From: an uncultured Erysipelotrichaceae bacterium
GTDB taxonomy: Bacteria > Bacillota_I > Bacilli_A > RFN20 > CAG-826
NCBI GenBank assembly: GCA_902793515.1
Contig: CADBDO010000064.1
Span: 1-9,552, forward strand
DNA: 9,552 nucleotides
Direction: 5' to 3'
Positions 6,329 through 9,552 of this stretch are shown piece after piece (the stretch's first letter is position 1; every line of letters begins with the position of its first letter). Position numbers and translations under genes: made by a program. The notes below the pieces were generated by a model. It ran no database searches and was not told the origin of the DNA. It saw nothing but the letters and a program-made list of their open reading frames with translations.

Positions 6329-7978
6329 TTAGCTGAGATACTGGAATTTCTCCGCACCTTTGGTGTTGAGCCATCTGAGAATCAGCCAAGAGACAAGTCC
6401 GAAGAGGACCGCGATGATAAGAAGATAGATTGATGGCATAAGGAAGTTGATGAAGACGAAGAAGTAGAGAAGAGCAAAGGCGATTGGAGCGAGGACTCCA
6501 ACGAGCATGCAGAAGAGAACTGACATGCTTTGCTTTAAAGCAACGTTCTCATTCGTCCAGTTGAGCATTGGGTATTTGAGGTTGCAAGCAAGGCCAAACA
6601 CACCGAAGAAGAAGACCATGATGGCTGAGAGGATGGTAACGATGATGAGGTCAAGAATCTCTAGGCCTAGGCCAATTCCAACCATGATGACGCTTGGTAT
6701 CACAAACGGAAGAGCGATGAGGCAGTGGAACTCGATCTTTGACCAAAGGACCTGCTTCATGTGGATAGGGAAGGCCTGAAGGACAGAGATCTTCTTTCCT
6801 TCAAGCGAGACCGATGGGGCAGTGACGACACTTGTGCCAGCGAGGAAGCCGACTGCAAGGAAGATGGCGATAGGAAGGAGGGCCTTTATCATCGCCTCGA
6901 TGGCATCTGGGCTGACTCCATCCCCGGCGCTGTCTGCCGCCATAGTTTGGATAGCGACTTGGATGGCGTCGTGGTTGACGAGGGCTAAGACGCCGATGAT
7001 CGGCAAGAAGATGTATCCCAAAGAAGAATTAAGGATGTACATCGCGTTGGAGAGATAGTGTTTGAACTCTCTCTTGATGAGAGTGGAATTGACGCTCTTT
7101 TGCTTGTCTTGGCGTTTGTTGCTGGTGATGGCTTTGCCTTTGTTGTTATTCATGAGGATCTTGTTGAAGGTGATCGTGAGGACCCAGTAAACAAGAGCGA
7201 ACAAAGCGACGCTGATAATGAAGAAGATGATGCCGTGAAGCGGGCTGCCTAAGCAGGCTTTGCCAAAGGCATACGCAGGCATGAATCCGCCAAGCCCTTC
7301 TGAGATGGCTTCTGGATCGTTGAAGAGAGCCATGATCCCACCTTCAAGTTGGGAGATGAGGAACATGTAGCCGGCAAATCCAGCAAGGAAAAGAAGGATG
7401 ATGACGAGGGTTTTGTATCTGCCCAAGTGGGTGGCAACTTTGGCGATGAGCCATCCAAGGATGGCAGTCATGAAAAGGATGACGAAGGAAAGGCCGATCC
7501 AAAGAAGGATCTGGAAGACGACGCCTAAAGCAGTCACAAGGCCTGGGGCCATCGCGTAGAAGACGACAAAGAACGGAAGAAGGACAAGGCTTTCCCAGGC
7601 AAATCCGGCGAACCAGACGCCAAAGAGTCTCACGAAGAGAAGTTTCCAGGACTGGATCGGGAGAGAAAGAAGGAATTCGTTATCCTTCGCTAAATATAAG
7701 GAGTTGTAGGTCATGAAGACGCTGCCGACGATGGCGATCGTGACCGCGGCGATCGCACCCATGCCGAAGTAGGCCCAGGCAGTGTCAGGATTCACGAAAT
7801 AGGTAGCGCCAAGGCCGATCGCGAACATGGTCGAATAACCAAGGACCGTGAGGATGAGCAAAGTGTAGAGGACAATATATAAAGCAGCTTTACCTCCAGC
7901 TACCCTCTTTCCGTTTTTGCCACGGAAAAAGACGGAGAATAGCTCAAGGAACTGCTTTTTGAGCAGAGCTTTGATCAT
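6329..7978 (-). CDS. ABC-2 type transporter permease
   Basis: A 549-residue integral membrane protein, the transmembrane part of an exporter powered by the ATPase encoded just upstream. It has two halves of about six hydrophobic segments each (~31-275 and ~320-545), joined by a basic, hydrophilic loop near 285-312 (NNNKGKAITSNKRQDKQKS). The N-terminus is a short amphipathic, basic segment (IKALLKKQFLELFSVFFRGK) as in ABC-2 permeases. The length and the fused two-half layout fit the large ABC-2 permeases of Firmicutes (the Pfam ABC_tran_2-like group is my best guess). The start codon overlaps the ATPase stop by one base (TAATG), so translation is coupled. The substrate is unknown: no dedicated immunity, lantibiotic or polysaccharide gene is next to it. 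Confidence 0.88.
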   Translation of the reverse strand: MIKALLKKQFLELFSVFFRGKNGKRVAGGKAALYIVLYTLLILTVLGYSTMFAIGLGATYFVNPDTAWAYFGMGAIAAVTIAIVGSVFMTYNSLYLAKDNEFLLSLPIQSWKLLFVRLFGVWFAGFAWESLVLLPFFVVFYAMAPGLVTALGVVFQILLWIGLSFVILFMTAILGWLIAKVATHLGRYKTLVIILLFLAGFAGYMFLISQLEGGIMALFNDPEAISEGLGGFMPAYAFGKACLGSPLHGIIFFIISVALFALVYWVLTITFNKILMNNNKGKAITSNKRQDKQKSVNSTLIKREFKHYLSNAMYILNSSLGYIFLPIIGVLALVNHDAIQVAIQTMAADSAGDGVSPDAIEAMIKALLPIAIFLAVGFLAGTSVVTAPSVSLEGKKISVLQAFPIHMKQVLWSKIEFHCLIALPFVIPSVIMVGIGLGLEILDLIIVTILSAIMVFFFGVFGLACNLKYPMLNWTNENVALKQSMSVLFCMLVGVLAPIAFALLYFFVFINFLMPSIYLLIIAVLFGLVSWLILRWLNTKGAEKFQYLS

Positions 7979-8688
7979 TATTTGTCACCCTCCAACTCAA
8001 GGAAGACGTCCTCAAGGGAATCGTCGCCTTTGACCTCTTCCATGGTGCCAGAGCGGATGAGCTGGCCTTTTTTGATGATGGCGACTTTGTCGCAAAGCTT
8101 CTCAGCGACCTCAAGGACGTGGGTGCTGAAGAAGATGGCGCCGCCTTCATCGCAGATCTCTCTCATCATGTCTTTGAGGAGTTTGGCGGCCTTTGGATCA
8201 AGACCGACGAATGGCTCGTCCATCATGATGAGCTTTGGACTATGGATCCAAGCGCTGATGATGGCGAGTTTCTGCTTCATACCATGTGAATAGGAAGAGA
8301 TGACGGCTGGAAGGTCTTTCTCAAGTTCGAAAGCGGAAGCGTATTTATGGATCTTCGCTTTTCTTTCTTCGATCGAGACGCCATAGATGTCAGCGACGAA
8401 GTCAAGATACTGAAGACCGGTCATGTAGTCATAGAGTTCTGGGTTGTCTGGGATATAGGCCATCTTCTTCTTGCAGCCGATTGGGTCGTCCTTCATCGAG
8501 ACACCGTCAATGGTGATCGTGCCTTTGTTGAACTGAAGGATGCCAGCGCAAGCCTTGAGAGTGGTGGTCTTGCCCGCTCCGTTGTGGCCGATGAAGCCAT
8601 ATATTTCGCCTGGGGCGATGTGGATGCTTAAATTGTCGACGGCTTTCTTCTCGCCGTAGGTCTTAGTGAGATTTTCGATATTTAACAT
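7978..8688 (-). CDS. ABC transporter ATP-binding protein (ABC-2 exporter type)
   Basis: A 236-residue cytoplasmic ATPase that drives the adjacent permease. Motifs in order: Walker A GHNGAGKTT (34-42), Q-loop position in YIPDNPELYDYMTG (78-91), where D81 stands where many ATPases have Gln, signature YSHGMKQK (133-140), Walker B LIMMDE (153-158), D-loop GLDP (162-165) and switch His in STHVLEVAE (H190). The IPxxPxLY and YSxGM variants are common in the EcsA/YxlF-like exporter ATPases, so the protein should be active. AAGGAG (plus-strand CTCCTT, 8694-8699) is five bases before the ATG. It is the first gene of a two-gene operon that ends at the terminator at 6258-6290. Export rather than import is inferred from the absence of any binding-protein gene and from the ABC-2 partner. 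Confidence 0.95.
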   Translation of the reverse strand: MLNIENLTKTYGEKKAVDNLSIHIAPGEIYGFIGHNGAGKTTTLKACAGILQFNKGTITIDGVSMKDDPIGCKKKMAYIPDNPELYDYMTGLQYLDFVADIYGVSIEERKAKIHKYASAFELEKDLPAVISSYSHGMKQKLAIISAWIHSPKLIMMDEPFVGLDPKAAKLLKDMMREICDEGGAIFFSTHVLEVAEKLCDKVAIIKKGQLIRSGTMEEVKGDDSLEDVFLELEGDK

Positions 8689-8699
8689 AGTTACTCCTT

Positions 8700-8716
8700 G
8701 TTTGAAGCACTCAAAC
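8700..8716. repeat. 17-bp perfect inverted repeat just upstream of the ABC ATPase ribosome-binding site
   Basis: GTTTGA (8700-8705) and TCAAAC (8711-8716) are exact inverted copies around a 5-base spacer. The repeat abuts the CTCCTT (SD complement) of the ATPase gene, so it could be an operator or a leader hairpin that affects ribosome access. Its function is not known. Confidence 0.5.
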
Positions 8717-8770
8717 TCCTATACCATACCAACTTTTTCAAAAAAGGGCTAGATACTATAGGTTGCGAAA

Positions 8771-8806
8771 GAATTTTACAAAGGATTTGCTGATGATTTT
8801 TACAAA
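8771..8806. repeat. Pair of 12-bp direct repeats in the divergent intergenic region
   Basis: GAATTTTACAAA (8771-8782) and GATTTTTACAAA (8795-8806) differ at one base and are 24 bases apart, about two DNA turns plus a few bases. They lie in the 168-base AT-rich region (8689-8856) between the ABC operon and the divergent sensor-like gene. On the - strand the first copy gives TTTGTA, 16 bases before TATAGT (plus 8755-8760), a weak possible promoter for the ABC operon. The region also holds the A/T palindrome CTTTTT-CA-AAAAAG (8733-8746). Otherwise I see nothing in it, and no clear promoter on either strand. Confidence 0.4.
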
Positions 8807-8856
8807 TTAGAGCAATTTTTAAGCAAAGAGCTTTAAAAAATGAAATAATATAAGCA

Positions 8857-9552
8857 ATGAAATTTAATAATCCGATCTTTCGGAAGGCGCGAGTTATAAC
8901 CTCGCCATTTACGTGGTTAGTCATAGCTGTCTGTTTGGGGCTCAATTTTGGTGTGTCCTATTTGGCGAGCTCGACCTTACACGGCATCGGGGTCATGCTT
9001 TACCTCGATTGCATTTTCACGATCCTCGTCAGCTGCATCTACGGTTACTTCCCAGGTCTCATCGTCGGCATGGGCACAAACCTCCTCAACTGCATCTTTG
9101 ATGGAGATTCGATTTACTACGCCTTCATCTCCGGATTCATCGCCATCGCCGCCGGCCTCATGATGAGGACAGGCATGTTCAGGAAATGGTGGGGTTACAT
9201 CCTCGCCGTTCTTGTTTTCTCCTTCCTCGGTGGCGGAGTCGGCTCTGTCGTCACCTACTTCTTATATGGGCAGAATGTCGACGTCATCACCCCAAGCCTT
9301 TGCGCAGATCTCTATAACAACTTCGGAATGACACCGTTCTGGGCGAGTTATTTTGCGAGCTCCCTATGGGATCTGCTCGATAAGACCATAACGATGGTCA
9401 TCGTCCTCGCCGTCTTCCTTCTTTACCCAAAGAACGAGAAAGCCATCGAATTCTTCCCTAATACCTTCATGTTAAGGAAGCCATGGAATGAGCCGGTGAA
9501 ACGCAAATTCTATGAGGAGACGTCCATTCATTCCCTCGATTTCAAGATCATC
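8857..9552 (+). CDS. Multi-pass membrane sensor-like protein, N-terminal part (truncated by window end)
   Basis: The frame is open from ATG 8857 to the last base (232 residues) with an in-frame TAA two codons before the ATG, so the start is fixed and the gene continues outside. After a short basic N-terminus come hydrophobic segments at about 20-38, 44-63, 64-81, 86-103, 112-137 and 176-191, then a hydrophilic stretch from ~192. The run LYLDCIFTILVSCIYGYFPG, followed by GMGTNLLNCIF, resembles the ECF-S/LytS-like input domain (commonly LD-x-IGT-x2-AALLGP-x-G and LTNL) found at the N-terminus of phosphatase, histidine kinase or cyclase-type signalling proteins in Firmicutes and spirochaetes. 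A stand-alone ECF substrate-binding subunit is the alternative, but the cytoplasmic continuation after 192 favours a signalling protein. No Shine-Dalgarno is seen; an AATATAAG stretch lies immediately before the ATG. It is divergent from the ABC operon. Confidence 0.72.
   Translation, partial: MKFNNPIFRKARVITSPFTWLVIAVCLGLNFGVSYLASSTLHGIGVMLYLDCIFTILVSCIYGYFPGLIVGMGTNLLNCIFDGDSIYYAFISGFIAIAAGLMMRTGMFRKWWGYILAVLVFSFLGGGVGSVVTYFLYGQNVDVITPSLCADLYNNFGMTPFWASYFASSLWDLLDKTITMVIVLAVFLLYPKNEKAIEFFPNTFMLRKPWNEPVKRKFYEETSIHSLDFKII

Noticed and set aside
7978..8688. ABC ATPase suspected inactive because of YSHGM in place of LSGGQ and Asp at the Q-loop
   Set aside because: Both variants are usual in ABC-2 exporter ATPases of this type, and Walker A, Walker B, D-loop and switch His are all intact.
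8691..8945. 84-codon - strand frame across the divergent intergenic region
   Set aside because: It would overlap the start of the sensor-like gene and both sets of regulatory repeats, and shows no protein family features; its hydrophobic, Lys-rich composition comes from AT-rich DNA.

Overview
The window looks like a chromosome segment from a low-to-mid GC member of the Bacillota (Firmicutes), probably an uncultured gut or rumen lineage of the Bacilli/Erysipelotrichia kind. The evidence is a strong AAGGAGG-type Shine-Dalgarno on most genes, intrinsic terminators with T runs, a padR-HAAS(DUF1700)-DUF4097 cassette typical of Firmicutes, and a lipoprotein with an LASC lipobox. TGA is a true stop: the padR stop is the TGA of an ATGA overlap, and Trp is TGG. 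This argues against the Mollicutes genetic code. Lineage is inferred from gene content only. Nine protein genes are visible, two of them cut by the window edges. I see no tRNA, rRNA, CRISPR array or insertion sequence.

Left part, + strand (1-2515): the C-terminal half of carB (large subunit of carbamoyl-phosphate synthase) is followed after 21 bases by an aldo/keto reductase. Two intrinsic terminators in tandem close the unit. The second can also work in the opposite direction, because the next operon converges on it.

Centre, - strand (2562-4462): a tight three-gene operon, padR -> HAAS/DUF1700 membrane protein -> DUF4097 'toastrack' membrane-anchored protein. padR and the HAAS gene overlap by ATGA. 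The products make a regulator, a membrane signalling adaptor and an extracytoplasmic beta-solenoid, which fits a small envelope-sensing circuit. The DUF4097 protein has a very regular 20-residue (60-bp) ladder.

- strand 4519-6256: a single-gene unit with its own promoter-like sequence, a structured 5' leader and a terminator. It encodes a 520-residue surface lipoprotein built as (BIG2 - CBM6/35-like sandwich) x 2, with no catalytic domain.

- strand 6258-8688: an ABC-2 type exporter operon, ATPase then permease (1-base TAATG overlap), ending in its own terminator.

Right end: a 168-base AT-rich divergent intergenic region with direct and inverted repeats, then a + strand gene (8857 to the window end). 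It encodes a multi-pass membrane domain resembling the ECF-S/LytS-like sensor input domain found at the N-terminus of signalling proteins; its effector domain, if any, lies outside the window. Most of the window after carB/AKR therefore concerns the cell envelope: sensing, surface display and export. No proven new system is visible; the best leads are the padR-HAAS-toastrack circuit beside the duplicated lipoprotein, the hairpin-headed lipoprotein mRNA, and the truncated sensor gene.
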